From Oceanobacillus sp. J11TS1 (lineage in GTDB: Bacteria > Bacillota > Bacilli > Bacillales > Amphibacillaceae), in assembly GCF_018333215.1 (NCBI RefSeq), contig NZ_BORO01000029.1:1-44253 (forward strand): a stretch of 44,253 bases of DNA, given 5' to 3'. Position numbers and translations under genes: made by a program. Positions 44,094 through 44,253 of this stretch are shown here, piece after piece; position 1 is the stretch's first letter, and each line of letters starts with the position of its first letter. Below the pieces are notes generated by a model. The model did no database searches and was not told the origin of the DNA. It was given only the letters and a program-made list of their open reading frames with translations.

Positions 44094-44127
44094 GATATTA
44101 AGGCAGCTTCCAAGCTAAGTTAAAGTC

Positions 44128-44253
44128 GATGACGTACAATAGTCTGTGTAAGATGAATAAATAGGAAAGGTAAGGTTATCCTACCCTTTAGTTAATCACG
44201 ACAAAAACTAAGAAGAGGAGACCTTACCCATGTCTACTAGTATAACTGATAAT
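44128..44253 (+). mobile_element. IS-like element end, copy 3 (truncated by window edge)
   Basis: The plus-strand copy of the element also seen at 1-126 and 29155. It begins GATGACGTACAATAG, has AGAGGAG at 44214-44220 and ATG at 44230; eight transposase codons are inside the window. GGTAAGGT (44169-44176) is complementary to ACCTTACC (44221-44228), which lies between the ribosome site and the ATG, so a transcript entering from outside would fold this start away. All three copies keep the pair. It is not beside a 21-bp array, unlike copies 1 and 2. Confidence 0.7.

Overview
The window reads as chromosome from a low-GC Gram-positive, probably a moderately halophilic Bacillaceae of the Oceanobacillus/Virgibacillus type. 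The reasons are strong AGGAGG-type ribosome sites, A+T-rich intergenic DNA, acidic proteins, a leucine-type T-box in front of ilv-leu, an mtlA-mtlR-mtlF-mtlD order known from Geobacillus, and a GlcT/RAT-controlled ptsG. The genus is inference. Both ends stop inside copies of one IS-like sequence, in opposite orientation, as expected for a draft contig broken at repeats.

Layout. 1-1047: IS end, a 21-bp-period repeat array, then a long regulatory leader (cre box, sigma-A promoter, T-box with terminator, and a second structured element that I cannot name). 1048-10216: ilvB-ilvH-ilvC-leuA-leuB-leuC-leuD-ilvA, branched-chain amino acid synthesis. 11037-16958: an oligopeptide ABC importer (two ATPases, two permeases, lipoprotein). 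17355-18035: rpiA. 18491-21057: M20 amidohydrolase with a DUF3100 membrane protein and a small membrane partner. 21444-22531: two-subunit chromate-type transporter. 22800-28108: mannitol operon. 28175-32858: minus-strand HAD phosphatase, M3 oligoendopeptidase and a CvfB-like S1 protein, with an IS remnant buried in a repeat array, and one small plus-strand membrane protein. 33461-35059: AEC transporter and HAD hydrolase. 35072-37161: a probable inserted module with a FokI-like nuclease gene, bounded by about 60-bp direct repeats of the HAD gene's 3' end. 37321-44029: ytaF, topB, glcT, ptsG and a seven-iron-type ferredoxin.

Most of the window is housekeeping metabolism: amino acid synthesis, peptide uptake, sugar PTS and pentose phosphate. 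The most novel items are: (1) the 511-residue protein at 35594-37129, with a winged-helix-like region, two SAP-like segments and a C-terminal PD-(D/E)xK domain of FokI type, inside a direct-repeat-bounded insertion; (2) a three-way-junction RNA between the T-box and ilvB whose hairpin loop GAGTAACCGCA recurs, with compensatory stem changes, inside that inserted module; (3) a promoter-preceded, hairpin-rich transcript of about 370 nt on the minus strand ahead of the cvfB-like gene.
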